From NCBI GenBank assembly GCA_031460175.1, contig JAVKGW010000007.1, forward strand, positions 58,820-122,819: a stretch of 64,000 nt of DNA. The letters run 5' to 3'. This document shows positions 9,175 through 17,417 of the stretch, in pieces. Source of the stretch: Armatimonadota bacterium (GTDB lineage: Bacteria; Sysuimicrobiota; Sysuimicrobiia; Sysuimicrobiales; Sysuimicrobiaceae). Below the pieces are notes generated by a model. That model had not been told where the DNA came from. It did no database searches and saw nothing but the letters and a program-made list of their open reading frames with translations. The stretch's first letter is position 1, and every line of letters starts with the position of its first letter. A program made the translations under genes and the position numbers.

Positions 9175-9749
9175 GCGGGTTCGCCTGTATCGTGCTGGCG
9201 GCGGGAAGTAGCCGCCGTATGGGCCAGCCGAAGCTCCTGCTGCGGCTGGGCGGGAAGACCCTCCTGCGCCGGGCCGTGGAGACGGCCCTGGCGGTCTGTG
9301 GCGAAGTCGTCGTGGTGGTGGGGCCGGAGGCGGACCGTATGCGGGAGGAGCTCAGGGATCTCCCGGTAACGATCGTGGAAAACCCAGACCATGTCCTGGG
9401 ACTCAGCACCTCCCTGCGAAGGGGAATTGAGGCCGTGGCGGACGCGGACGCGGCACTCCTCCTGCTCGCGGACCAACCCGCCCTCACCCCCGGCCACCTC
9501 CGGCGCCTCGTGGAGGCCTGGGAGCGCACCGGGGCGAGGATCGTGGCCTGCGCGTACCGGGGCACCGTAGGACCTCCCGCCCTCTTCCACCGAAGCCTCT
9601 TCGGGGAACTGCGGGCCCTGCGGGGGGACGTGGGGGCAAAGCCCGTGCTGGAGGCGCACCGGGAGGAGGCGGTCTTCCTGCCCCTCGAGGAGGCGGCCCT
9701 GGACGTGGACACCCCGGAGGACTGGGCGCGAATCCACCAGAAGCCGTGA
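9171..9749 (+). CDS. Molybdopterin cytidylyltransferase-like nucleotidyltransferase (MocA family)
   Basis: 192 residues starting at TTG in a TTGA overlap with the XdhC gene; no other start fits, because the conserved glycosyltransferase-A-type nucleotide motif CIVLAAGSSRRMGQPKLLL begins five codons later. Further marks are LLADQPALTPGHL with the metal-binding Asp, and the C-terminal LDVDTPEDWARI. Proteins of this kind transfer CMP (MocA) or GMP (MobA) to molybdopterin. The MocA reading is preferred because the neighbour is XdhC and Cox-type enzymes use the cytosine dinucleotide form. The residues that distinguish CTP from GTP use were not checked in detail. Confidence 0.88.
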   Translation: MSGFACIVLAAGSSRRMGQPKLLLRLGGKTLLRRAVETALAVCGEVVVVVGPEADRMREELRDLPVTIVENPDHVLGLSTSLRRGIEAVADADAALLLLADQPALTPGHLRRLVEAWERTGARIVACAYRGTVGPPALFHRSLFGELRALRGDVGAKPVLEAHREEAVFLPLEEAALDVDTPEDWARIHQKP

Positions 9750-9819
9750 GCCGGAGGCCCCACCCCCCTCGGGGAACACGGGTTCGGCAGGAGGAGATGC
9801 CTTCCCCGGCGTAGGCTTT

Positions 9820-9834
9820 GTCTGACGATCTGAC
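9820..9834 (+). promoter_or_regulatory. Tandem GTCTGAC operator-like element, copy 1
   Basis: GTCTGACGATCTGAC lies 18 bases upstream of the start of the second TAXI binding-protein gene. The 5' half with flanks reads TTGTCTGACGA, which fits the yGT-N-AC pseudo-palindrome used by FadR-type GntR regulators. A near-identical 15-mer (two central differences) occurs at 12791-12805, also just before an uptake operon. A FadR-type regulator gene lies at 18475. That the regulator binds here is an inference from pattern and location. Confidence 0.5.
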
Positions 9835-9852
9835 GGATTGGAGGTGAGCACG

Positions 9853-10839
9853 GTGCGGAGGCGGTGGGGCGGGGGAATCCTCGTCGTGCTGCTCGTGGCC
9901 CTGGGACTTTCGGAGGCTTCCGCAGGGCCCGTGGAGCGCCTGACCATCCTGGGAGGGCCTGCCGCAGGGGTGTTCAACATCTTCGCCACGGGCCTAGCGA
10001 CCTTTCTGTCCCGGAACGTCTCCGGTGTGGAAGTGACGGTGGCCGCTACCGGAGGATCCGTGGAGAACGTGCGGCGGGTGAATGCAAAGGAAGCGGAGTT
10101 CGCGGTGGCCTTCAGCAGCGATGTGCACGAGGGCTACTACGGGCTTGAGGCCTTCCAGGGGAATCCCCAGCGCAACATTCGGGCCGTGGGTCTCCTGTTC
10201 ATCGGCGTGGGACACTTCGTCACCTACCGGGACAGCGGCATCCGGACCGTGGCGGACCTCGTGGGGAAGCGCGTGGCAGTGGGCTCTCCGGGATCCGGCA
10301 CCTTCGCGAACGCTCAGCGCATCCTCACCGAGCTGGGCCTGTGGGACCGGATCCAGCGGGTGCCACTTCTGGGATCCGCGGCAGCCGCGGCCCTGCGGGA
10401 CGGGCGGGTGGACGCCTTCTTCTTCACCGGTCCGTATCCGGATCGCTCGACCATCGAGGCCGCCATCGCCAAGGAGGTGCACCTCCTGGATCTGTACGGG
10501 CCGCTTGCCCGCACGGAATTCTTCCGGAAGTACCCGTACTTCATCCGGTATGTGGTCCCGAGCCGGGGATACCCCGGGCTTACGGAATCCGTAAGCACCA
10601 TCGCGGTACCGGGCCTGTGGTTCACGCACAAGGATGTTTCGTCAGCCCTGGTACGTCGCCTCGTGGCCGCCGCTTACAGTCGCGAGGGACACGCGCACAT
10701 GCTGCAGGTGCACGGGGCCTCCGCGGACATGACCGTTCGCCGGGCTCTGCTCGGTGTGACCATCCCCTTGCATCCAGGCGCGGAAGCCCACTGGCGGTCC
10801 GTAGGTCTGGAGATCCCGGAGGGCATCCGGGCCCGGTAG
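9853..10839 (+). CDS. TAXI-family TRAP transporter solute-binding protein (system 2)
   Basis: 328 residues. The GTG at 9853 is chosen because GGAGGTGA ends five bases before it; a TTG fifteen bases upstream is in frame but would place the ribosome site inside the gene. The signal peptide is about residues 1-25 (cleavage near ASA-G), without a lipobox. The mature start ERLTILGGPAAGVFNIFATGLATFLS and the VTVAATGGSVENVRRV stretch are the TAXI family pattern. The protein is clearly diverged from the first TAXI protein at 2809, so the two systems probably take different ligands. The fused permease gene follows after 13 bases. The gene is preceded by a tandem GTCTGAC element that may be an operator. 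Confidence 0.93.
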   Translation: MRRRWGGGILVVLLVALGLSEASAGPVERLTILGGPAAGVFNIFATGLATFLSRNVSGVEVTVAATGGSVENVRRVNAKEAEFAVAFSSDVHEGYYGLEAFQGNPQRNIRAVGLLFIGVGHFVTYRDSGIRTVADLVGKRVAVGSPGSGTFANAQRILTELGLWDRIQRVPLLGSAAAAALRDGRVDAFFFTGPYPDRSTIEAAIAKEVHLLDLYGPLARTEFFRKYPYFIRYVVPSRGYPGLTESVSTIAVPGLWFTHKDVSSALVRRLVAAAYSREGHAHMLQVHGASADMTVRRALLGVTIPLHPGAEAHWRSVGLEIPEGIRAR

Positions 10840-10852
10840 GGACAAAGCGAAG

Positions 10853-12742
10853 ATGCGGAAGCTCGTGAGGCCGTGGGACCGCCTGATCCAGGGGGGTCTC
10901 GCGGCCACGGTGGGATTTTACCTGTGGACCGCCGCGGTGGGCGGGACAAGCCTCCAGTACCACCGCGGGATCGCGGTGCTCTACAGCCTCGCCGCCGCCT
11001 TCCTCCTCTACCGGGCCACCTCACGTGCCCCGGAGGACCGTCCCTCCTGGGCCGACGTGGCCCTCGCCGTAGCCTCCGGTGGGGTGGCCGGGTACTGGAT
11101 CGTGCAGTACGAGGCCCTGGCCTACCGCGCGGGGGCCTTCACGAACCTGGACGTCGCCATGGGCACCCTGGCGCTCTTCCTGAGCGTGGAGGTCACCCGC
11201 CGGGTCCTGGGGCCCTCCATGACCGTGGTGGTGCTGCTCCTCATCGCCTACGCCCTTTGGGGGAACCACCTGCCTTCCGTGGTAGGCCACCGCGGGTTTT
11301 CCTTCCGTCGGGTCGTGGAGTATTTCTACCTGACCCCGGAAGGACTGTTCGGCGTGATGCCGGATATCCTCGCCAGCTACATCCTGCCCTTCGTGGCCTT
11401 CGGCGCGTTCCTCATGCGGGCGGGGGTGGCCAAGTTCTTCATGGACCTCTCCGTCGCGCTCGTCGGACGGATGCGAGGAGGGCCCGCGCAGGTAGCGGTG
11501 GTGAGCAGTGCTCTGTTTGGATCCATCAACGGAAGCCCCGTGGCCAACACCGCGACCACAGGCGCTTTCACCATTCCCCTGATGAAGCGATGCGGGTTTC
11601 CTCCTCACATCGCAGCCGCGGTGGAGGCCGCGGCCTCCACCGGGGGCATGATCTTGCCGCCCGTGATGGGCGCGGGCGCCTTCCTCATGGCAGAGCTCAC
11701 TCGGATCCCCTACGCACGCATCGCGGCCCTCTCCGTCCTCCCTGGATTGCTGTACTTCCTGGGCGTGGGGGTGATGGTGTACTGCGAGGCCCGCAAGCTG
11801 GGGCTGGAGGGGCTGCCGCCCGAGCAGATCCCGCGTCCGGGGGAGGTGCTGCGGGGAGGCTGGTACCTCCTGCTGCCCCTGGCGGTGCTGGTGGCGGTCC
11901 TGATGCGCACCACTTCCGCTCCCTTGGCGGTCATCACCAGCATCGCCAGCACCGTGCTGGTGAGCTGGGTCCGACGGGAGACCCGCATGGGTCCTCGGGA
12001 GATCTGGGAAGCCCTGGTGGATGCGGGCCGCAACAGCACCTACGTGGCCGCGGCCACCGGCGCCATCGGCATCGTGGTGGCGGTGGTGACCCTCACGGGG
12101 ATCGGCGTGCGCTTTAGCCAACTGGTCCTGGACGTCTCCGGCGGGAATCTTCCCCTTGCGCTGCTTCTGGTGGCCGCGGCCAGCTTCGTGCTGGGCATGG
12201 GCATGCCCATCACCGCCGCATACCTGGTGCTCGCCGTGGTGGCGGCTCCGGCTCTGGTGAAACTCGGGGTGCCGCTCCTCGCGGCCCACATGATCATCTT
12301 CTGGCTAAGTTTGGATTCCAACATCACACCCCCCGTGGCCTTGGGGGCGGTCACCGCCGCGGCCATCGCTCAAGCGGATCCGTGGCGCACGGGCTGGAAC
12401 AGCTTCCGGTTCGCGAAGATGATCTACGTCATGCCCGTGCTGTTCGCCTACACCCACATCCTCATGACCGGAACCTGGCAGGAGAACCTCTGGGCCGCCA
12501 TCTCCTCCGTGGTGGGAACCGTGGCCTTCTCCATCATGAGCACCGCATACTTCCTGGTGCGCACCAGCGTCTGGGAGTGGCTGGTGCTGGCCGCGGCCAC
12601 GGTCCTGTGCTTCATCCCGACCCTGGCGACGGATCTCGCGGGGATCGGGCTGTTCGTCCTGGTGTATCTGTGGCAGCGTCACCGGCTCCTCCGGGAGAGG
12701 ACAGAAGCGGAAGTTCCCTCCCAGGCGGCGGTGGTGAAGTAG
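10853..12742 (+). CDS. TRAP transporter fused permease, 4TM/12TM (system 2)
   Basis: 629 residues, shorter than its 706-residue counterpart mainly by lacking the hydrophilic N-terminal tail and a central extension. Hydrophobic helices run throughout. The DctM-like section carries GSINGSPVANTATTGAFTIPLMK and ASTGGMILPPVMGAGAFLMAELT, and a second inverted half with GMGMPITAAYLVLAVVAAPAL. The Asn-rich and Gly-rich re-entrant motifs match the family and the first copy. It should carry out ion-coupled uptake of the ligand delivered by the TAXI protein just upstream. The next operon starts after an 86-base gap that holds another GTCTGAC element. Confidence 0.93.
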   Translation: MRKLVRPWDRLIQGGLAATVGFYLWTAAVGGTSLQYHRGIAVLYSLAAAFLLYRATSRAPEDRPSWADVALAVASGGVAGYWIVQYEALAYRAGAFTNLDVAMGTLALFLSVEVTRRVLGPSMTVVVLLLIAYALWGNHLPSVVGHRGFSFRRVVEYFYLTPEGLFGVMPDILASYILPFVAFGAFLMRAGVAKFFMDLSVALVGRMRGGPAQVAVVSSALFGSINGSPVANTATTGAFTIPLMKRCGFPPHIAAAVEAAASTGGMILPPVMGAGAFLMAELTRIPYARIAALSVLPGLLYFLGVGVMVYCEARKLGLEGLPPEQIPRPGEVLRGGWYLLLPLAVLVAVLMRTTSAPLAVITSIASTVLVSWVRRETRMGPREIWEALVDAGRNSTYVAAATGAIGIVVAVVTLTGIGVRFSQLVLDVSGGNLPLALLLVAAASFVLGMGMPITAAYLVLAVVAAPALVKLGVPLLAAHMIIFWLSLDSNITPPVALGAVTAAAIAQADPWRTGWNSFRFAKMIYVMPVLFAYTHILMTGTWQENLWAAISSVVGTVAFSIMSTAYFLVRTSVWEWLVLAAATVLCFIPTLATDLAGIGLFVLVYLWQRHRLLRERTEAEVPSQAAVVK

Positions 12743-12790
12743 CCGCGAACCTATGTTCGGAAGGAAAAGAGCCCAGGCGGATCGAAGGCT

Positions 12791-12805
12791 GTCTGACAGT
12801 CTGAC
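12791..12805 (+). promoter_or_regulatory. Tandem GTCTGAC operator-like element, copy 2
   Basis: GTCTGACAGTCTGAC lies 23 bases before the start of the first HAAT binding-protein gene. It contains two overlapping near-palindromes, CTGTCTGACAG and AGTCTGACT. Copy 1 at 9820-9834 has the same two GTCTGAC/TCTGAC halves at the same spacing. The sequences around the two copies otherwise differ, which argues for a conserved binding site. A FadR-type GntR regulator encoded at 18475 in the same operon is the natural candidate. Confidence 0.55.
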
Positions 12806-12828
12806 TGTATGGTCAGGAGGTGAGTGGG

Positions 12829-14070
12829 ATGAGGCGGCTGCGGGGTGGCGGTGGGATCCTCAGGGTCCGAGAGCGCGTGGGGTGGGGGATTGGGGTTTTC
12901 GTGCTCCTCTTCGTGGTCGGCTCGGCTCGGGTGGGTTCCGGCGCTCCGTCCGCGCGCCCCATCCTGGTGGGCGGGACCCTGGGGCTCACCGGCCCTTTCT
13001 CCGGTCCCTCCGCGGTGTACAAGGCGGTGTATGAGTACTGGGTGAGCCGGGTGAACCGGGAAGGCGGGCTTCTCGGCCGCCCCGTGCGGCTCGTGCTGTA
13101 CGACGACGAAGGCAAGCCCGCGGTGGCCCAGGCCCTCTACCAGCGGCTGCTGAAGGAGGACAACGTGGACCTCGTCCTCGCGCCGTACACCACCCTCGTG
13201 GGGGGATCCATCATCCCCATCGTGGAATCCGCGGGGAAGGTCCTGTGGAACGGGGGATTCGTGGGCATCGAGCTCTTCAAGAAGTCCCGGTGGATGGTGG
13301 GCGCGTACGCGTACCAGGAGCCGGACTACCCGCGGGGGATCTTCGAGCTGGTGGACAGCCTCCCGCCCCAGCAGAGGCCCCGGCGGATCGGGGTGGTCAC
13401 GGAGCAGAACCCCTTTACCCTGGTGGTGAAGAACGGGTATCAGGGGTACGGCGGGGTACTGGGGTTTGCCCGGCAGCGCAACATCCCCGTGGTGCTGAAC
13501 GAGGAGTTCGCCCCCACGGTGACGGACGTGCGCGGGCTCATCCAGCGGGCCAAGGCGGCGAACGTGGACCTCTTCTTCGCCCTGGCCCTCCCCAACCCGG
13601 CGGCCCTGCTCGCCCGTACCGCCCACGAACTGGGATTCAAGCCCGCCATCTACTGCCAGTGCGGATCCCCGGTGACGATGCTCCCGTACTGGCGGGATCT
13701 CGGGCCGGCCGCGGAGGGGATCATGGGCACCACCATCGCCTGGCACACGGACCGCTACAAGGAGGTCAACACCCTCCACGCGTTGCTCCAGCGGATGGGG
13801 TATCCGGAGCTTCCCTCCTACGCCACCGTGGCCCTCACCATCCTCCAGGTCATGGAGCAGGCCGTAAAGGCTACGGGGACCCTGGATCAGGCGAAGTTGC
13901 GGGCGTACGTGGTGGGCCGGAAGTTCGCCACGGCCAACGGCCTCATCCAGTACGACAAGGATGGGATCCCGAGTTACAATCAGGTGATCCTGCAGTTCCT
14001 CCGGGGCCGGAACGAGGTGGTCTGGCCGCCGAACCGGGCCACCGCGAAGCCCATAATCCCCATGCCGTGA
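12829..14070 (+). CDS. ABC transporter substrate-binding protein, branched-chain amino acid (HAAT) type, system 1
   Basis: 413 residues. The ATG at 12829 is preferred over an in-frame GTG nine bases earlier because AGGAGGTGA overlaps that GTG. An unusually long positively charged N-terminus (about 18 residues) leads into the hydrophobic signal core, with likely cleavage near SGA. The mature part begins ILVGGTLGLTGPFSGPS and contains INREGG-like VNREGGLLGRPVRLVLYDDEG, the type-I periplasmic-binding fold of the LivJ family. No lipobox is present. Genes for two ATPases and two permeases follow directly in the order ATPase G, ATPase F, permease H, permease M, so the system is complete. Ligands of this family go well beyond leucine and include aromatic acids and amides. 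Confidence 0.93.
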   Translation: MRRLRGGGGILRVRERVGWGIGVFVLLFVVGSARVGSGAPSARPILVGGTLGLTGPFSGPSAVYKAVYEYWVSRVNREGGLLGRPVRLVLYDDEGKPAVAQALYQRLLKEDNVDLVLAPYTTLVGGSIIPIVESAGKVLWNGGFVGIELFKKSRWMVGAYAYQEPDYPRGIFELVDSLPPQQRPRRIGVVTEQNPFTLVVKNGYQGYGGVLGFARQRNIPVVLNEEFAPTVTDVRGLIQRAKAANVDLFFALALPNPAALLARTAHELGFKPAIYCQCGSPVTMLPYWRDLGPAAEGIMGTTIAWHTDRYKEVNTLHALLQRMGYPELPSYATVALTILQVMEQAVKATGTLDQAKLRAYVVGRKFATANGLIQYDKDGIPSYNQVILQFLRGRNEVVWPPNRATAKPIIPMP

Positions 14071-14804
14071 GCCGTCCGGTACTGAGTGTGCGGAACCTCG
14101 TGAAGCGCTTTGGCGGCATCGTGGCCGTGGACGGGGTGTCCTTCGAGCTGGAGGCGGGGATCATACTGGGGATCATCGGCCCCAACGGCTCGGGGAAGAC
14201 GACCCTGCTGAACCTGCTGAACGGCGTTTACCCGCCGGAGGCGGGGGAGGTCTGGCTCGCGGGACACCGGGTGGAGGGAGGTCCGCCGCAGCGGCTCGCG
14301 GACCTGGGGGTCATGCGGACCTTCCAGAACACGAGGGTCTTCCGGAGCCTGACCGTCCTGCAGAACATGTTGGTGCCCCTCCTCCACCGTCCCACGCGGA
14401 TGCAGGAGGCCCGGACCCGGGCCATGGAACTCCTCAGCTCCGTGGGGCTGTCCGCATACGCGCACGTCCCCGCAAGTCAGCTCTCCGGAGGGCAGCAGCG
14501 GCTGTTGGAGTTCGTGCGCGCCCTCATGACCGGGCCCCGGGTGGTGCTCATGGACGAGCCCTTCGCGGGCGTGCATCCGGACGCCATCGAGATCATGAAG
14601 GAGCGGGTGGAGTCCCTCCGGAGGGAGGGAGTGGCCTTCGTGGTGGTGAGCCACGAGATCCCGGTGCTCTTGTCCTTGAGCCAGCGCGTCCTCTGCCTCA
14701 ACCAGGGACGGGTGATCGCGGACGGCCCCCCGGAGGAGGTGGCCCGCAACGAGGCCGTGGTGGAGGCCTACCTGGGAGGTGGGCGTGTCGGGAAGGTCTC
14801 CTGA
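14067..14804 (+). CDS. HAAT ABC transporter ATP-binding protein, LivG type, system 1
   Basis: 245 residues, GTG start in a GTGA overlap with the binding-protein gene. Walker A GPNGSGKTT is at residues 38-46, then TFQNTRVFRSLTVLQNML, the family's Q-loop, the signature LSGGQQRLLEFVRALM and Walker B VVLMDEPFAGVHP. LivG-type ATPases usually have LSYGQQR and DEPxAGL; the FAGVHP form is a slight variant but all catalytic residues are there. It should pair with the LivF-type ATPase encoded next to energise the two permeases. Residues after Walker B include the switch His (VVSHEIPV). Confidence 0.93.
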   Translation: MSRPVLSVRNLVKRFGGIVAVDGVSFELEAGIILGIIGPNGSGKTTLLNLLNGVYPPEAGEVWLAGHRVEGGPPQRLADLGVMRTFQNTRVFRSLTVLQNMLVPLLHRPTRMQEARTRAMELLSSVGLSAYAHVPASQLSGGQQRLLEFVRALMTGPRVVLMDEPFAGVHPDAIEIMKERVESLRREGVAFVVVSHEIPVLLSLSQRVLCLNQGRVIADGPPEEVARNEAVVEAYLGGGRVGKVS

Positions 14805-15510
14805 GGTCCGCGTGGTGGACGTGGAGGCGGGGTACTACCCGGAGCAGACCGTCCTCCAGGGGGTGCGTCTAGTGGCCCGTCCGGGCCAGCTCACGGCCCT
14901 TCTGGGCCCCAACGGCTCCGGGAAGTCCACGGTGCTGCGGGTGGTGTACGGCCTTCTCCGACCCCGGCGGGGGACCGTGTGGGTGGACGGGAGGGAGGTA
15001 AGCTGGGTGCCCGCACACCGGCGGGTGGACCTTGGCATGGGGTATCTCCCCCAGGGCCGGAGCGTGTTCCCCGGCCTCACGGTGCAGGAGAACCTGGAGG
15101 TGGGGACCTGGGCCCTCCCGCGCCCCGCCCGGCGGGCCGCCCTGGACCGGGTGTACGAGCGGTACCCCGCCCTGAAAGCCTGGTGGGACCGGCCGGCCGG
15201 AATCCTCAGCGGCGGACAGCAGCGCCTGGTGGAGATCGCCCGGATGATGGTCGCGGATCCCTGGCTGATCCTCCTGGACGAGCCCACGGCGGGTCTGGCG
15301 CCGGTGGCCGCGCAGGAGATCTACGAGGAGGTGGCCCGATTGCGCCGCGAGGGGCGGACGGTGCTGCTCGTGGATCAGAACGTCCGGGCCGCGGTCTCCC
15401 TCGCGGACCACGTCTACACCCTGGCCTTTGGCCGCAATCAACTGGAGGGGACGAGGGAGGAGTTCCAGCAGCGGATGCACGCGGTGGTCCGGGACTGGCT
15501 GCGGGTGTGA
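14785..15510 (+). CDS. HAAT ABC transporter ATP-binding protein, LivF type, system 1
   Basis: 241 residues. The GTG at 14785 is chosen because GGGAGG ends five bases upstream; a GTG six bases earlier is also in frame. The gene overlaps the LivG-type gene by 20 bases in another frame. Walker A is GPNGSGKST, the Q-loop region has the LivF hallmark YLPQGRSVFPGLTVQENLEVG, the signature is LSGGQQRLVEIARMM and Walker B LILLDEPTAGLAP. All are intact. It should form a heterodimer with the LivG-type subunit. Confidence 0.93.
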   Translation: MSGRSPEVRVVDVEAGYYPEQTVLQGVRLVARPGQLTALLGPNGSGKSTVLRVVYGLLRPRRGTVWVDGREVSWVPAHRRVDLGMGYLPQGRSVFPGLTVQENLEVGTWALPRPARRAALDRVYERYPALKAWWDRPAGILSGGQQRLVEIARMMVADPWLILLDEPTAGLAPVAAQEIYEEVARLRREGRTVLLVDQNVRAAVSLADHVYTLAFGRNQLEGTREEFQQRMHAVVRDWLRV

Positions 15511-15517
15511 GGAGGAG

Positions 15518-16396
15518 ATGACGCCGGCCCTGTTGGTGGAGGCGGTGGTCAACGGTGTGCTCCTGGGCCTGGTGTACGCCCTGGTCTCCGTGGGGCTCAG
15601 CCTCACCCTGGGCGTGCTGGGGATCGTGAACATGGCCCACAGCGCCTTCGTCATGCTGGGGTCTTTCTTCGCCCTCGAGATGCTGCGGTGGTGGGGGATT
15701 TCGCCGGTACTCGCCGCTGTGGCCGCGGCCCCCGTGTTCTTCGGGGCCGGGGCGGCGGTGCACCGGTTGCTGCTCCGGCGTACCGCGTCTACCTCGGAGG
15801 CCATGGGCCTGCTGGTCCTGTTCGGTCTCCTGCTTGTGCTGGAGAACGGCTCCATCCTGGTGTGGACCACGGACACCCGGGTCCTCCCGTGGCAGACGGC
15901 GCAGGCGGTGCTTTCCGTGGGAGGGTTCCGGGTGGCGTTGGGGCGCGTGCTGGCCGCAGGCCTCGCCCTGGGAATGATCGTGGGCCTGGATCTCCTTCTT
16001 CGCCGCACCCTGCTGGGGAAGGTGGTGCGTGCGGTCGGGCAGAACCCGGACGCCGCCACCGTGCTCGGTGTGGACGTGGCGCGGGTCTCCATGGTGGTGG
16101 TGGGAGCGGGGACGGCCACGGCCGCCATGGGAGGGGTGGCCCTGGCCCTGATGTTCCCGTTCGCGCCTCAAGAACATCTGCGCTGGCTGGCTTGGGCCTT
16201 CCTCGTGGTGGTGGTGGGCGGGTTGGGAGACGTGCGGAGCACCCTCCTCGCGGGACTTCTCGTGGGGCAGTTGGAGGCCCTGGCCGGGGTGCTGCTCCCC
16301 TTCCAGTACGTGTACGCGGTGCTTTACGCGTTCCTGGCCCTTACCCTGATCTTCCGCGGGCGAGGGTTACAGGGTGTCCAGGAGCGGATCCTCTAG
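15518..16396 (+). CDS. HAAT ABC transporter permease, LivH type, system 1
   Basis: 292 residues beginning at ATG 15518 with GGAGGAG immediately upstream; longer in-frame readings run back through the LivF-type gene and are not real. About eight membrane helices. The LivH marks are present: GLVYALVSVGLSLTLGVLGIVNMAHSAFVML near the N-terminus, RAVGQNPDAATVLGVDV in the cytoplasmic coupling loop, and VVVGGLGDVRSTLLAGLLVGQLEAL in the last third. It forms half of the channel with the following LivM-type gene. The GLGxxRST turn is slightly different from the common GLGSxxG form. Confidence 0.92.
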   Translation: MTPALLVEAVVNGVLLGLVYALVSVGLSLTLGVLGIVNMAHSAFVMLGSFFALEMLRWWGISPVLAAVAAAPVFFGAGAAVHRLLLRRTASTSEAMGLLVLFGLLLVLENGSILVWTTDTRVLPWQTAQAVLSVGGFRVALGRVLAAGLALGMIVGLDLLLRRTLLGKVVRAVGQNPDAATVLGVDVARVSMVVVGAGTATAAMGGVALALMFPFAPQEHLRWLAWAFLVVVVGGLGDVRSTLLAGLLVGQLEALAGVLLPFQYVYAVLYAFLALTLIFRGRGLQGVQERIL

Positions 16397-16400
16397 CGCC

Positions 16401-17417
16401 ATGCGGTCCTCTGTCTGGACGGAGACCTGGACGGCGGAGCCCGCCCGACTCGGCCGTGGGTCCGTCGTGGGCGCGGCCGCGCTCTTGGGGTTGGCCGTGG
16501 GGATCGGACTGTGGTGGGAGGGCCTGGGACTCCTCAGCACCCTGACCAACGTCTTCCTGTTCCTCGCCCTCACCCAGGCCTGGAACCTCCTGGGCGGCTA
16601 TGCCGGTTACCTGAACCTGGCCATGGCGGTCTTCTTCGGGGTCGGGGCCTACACCACGGGCATCCTGGCCCACGGCTGGGGCGCCTCCCCCCTCCTCACG
16701 GCCCCCTTGGGCGGACTCGTGGCGGTGCTCTGGGCGGCCGCCGTGGGGATCCCGAGCCTCCGGGTACGGGGCCCGTACTTCGCGGTGCTCACCATGATCC
16801 TCGGATTCCTCGTGCAGGTGCTGGCGTACAACGTGCCCTGGACCCGGGGCGCCATGGGGATCTACGTCTCCCCGCTGTCGTGGGACCGGCGGGCGGTGGA
16901 GCAGTTCTTCTATTTCACCTATCTGGCCCTCGCCCTGGCGGTGACCGGGATGGCGGCGCGGATCCAGTCCTCCCGGTTCGGGGCCGCCCTCGTGGCCGTG
17001 CGGGAGGATGAGGTGGCCGCCACGGTTCTGGGGGTGCGCACCACGTGGGTGAAGGTGGCGGCCCTGCTGCTGGGGGCCTTCTGGGCGGGTCTCGCGGGAG
17101 GCCTGTACACCCAGCGGATCGGGTACATCGAGCCCACGGGGGTCTTCAGCCTGGACATCTCCGTGGACGTGGTCCTCATGGCCATGGTTGGAGGGGCGGG
17201 AACCTGGCAGGGCCCGCTCCTGGGTGTCCCTCTCGTCATGCTGGTGGCAGAGCTGCTGCGGGTGGGCGTGGTGCACCTGGGAGTGTTCGGGGCACGGATT
17301 CCCGCGGAGTTCAACCGGGTGGTGTTCGGTGGAGCCCTCATCCTCATCGCCCTGTACGCGCCGGATGGCCTCATGGGACTCTTGCGGCCCTTCCGCGGAC
17401 GTCGGTTGCGGGTGTGA
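16401..17417 (+). CDS. HAAT ABC transporter permease, LivM type, system 1
   Basis: 338 residues starting at ATG 16401, four bases after the LivH-type stop. Eight or more membrane helices are predicted. Family marks are LTQAWNLLGGYAGYLNLAMAVFFGVGAYT near the first helices, GIPSLRVRGPYFAVLTMI, and the coupling loop VREDEVAATVLGV. The C-terminal part GGAGTWQGPLLGVPLV is the usual last conserved block. A short Arg-rich tail ends the protein. The stop shares one base (TGATG) with the next gene, a Zn-dependent dehydrogenase, so transport and metabolism genes are cotranscribed. Confidence 0.92.
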   Translation: MRSSVWTETWTAEPARLGRGSVVGAAALLGLAVGIGLWWEGLGLLSTLTNVFLFLALTQAWNLLGGYAGYLNLAMAVFFGVGAYTTGILAHGWGASPLLTAPLGGLVAVLWAAAVGIPSLRVRGPYFAVLTMILGFLVQVLAYNVPWTRGAMGIYVSPLSWDRRAVEQFFYFTYLALALAVTGMAARIQSSRFGAALVAVREDEVAATVLGVRTTWVKVAALLLGAFWAGLAGGLYTQRIGYIEPTGVFSLDISVDVVLMAMVGGAGTWQGPLLGVPLVMLVAELLRVGVVHLGVFGARIPAEFNRVVFGGALILIALYAPDGLMGLLRPFRGRRLRV

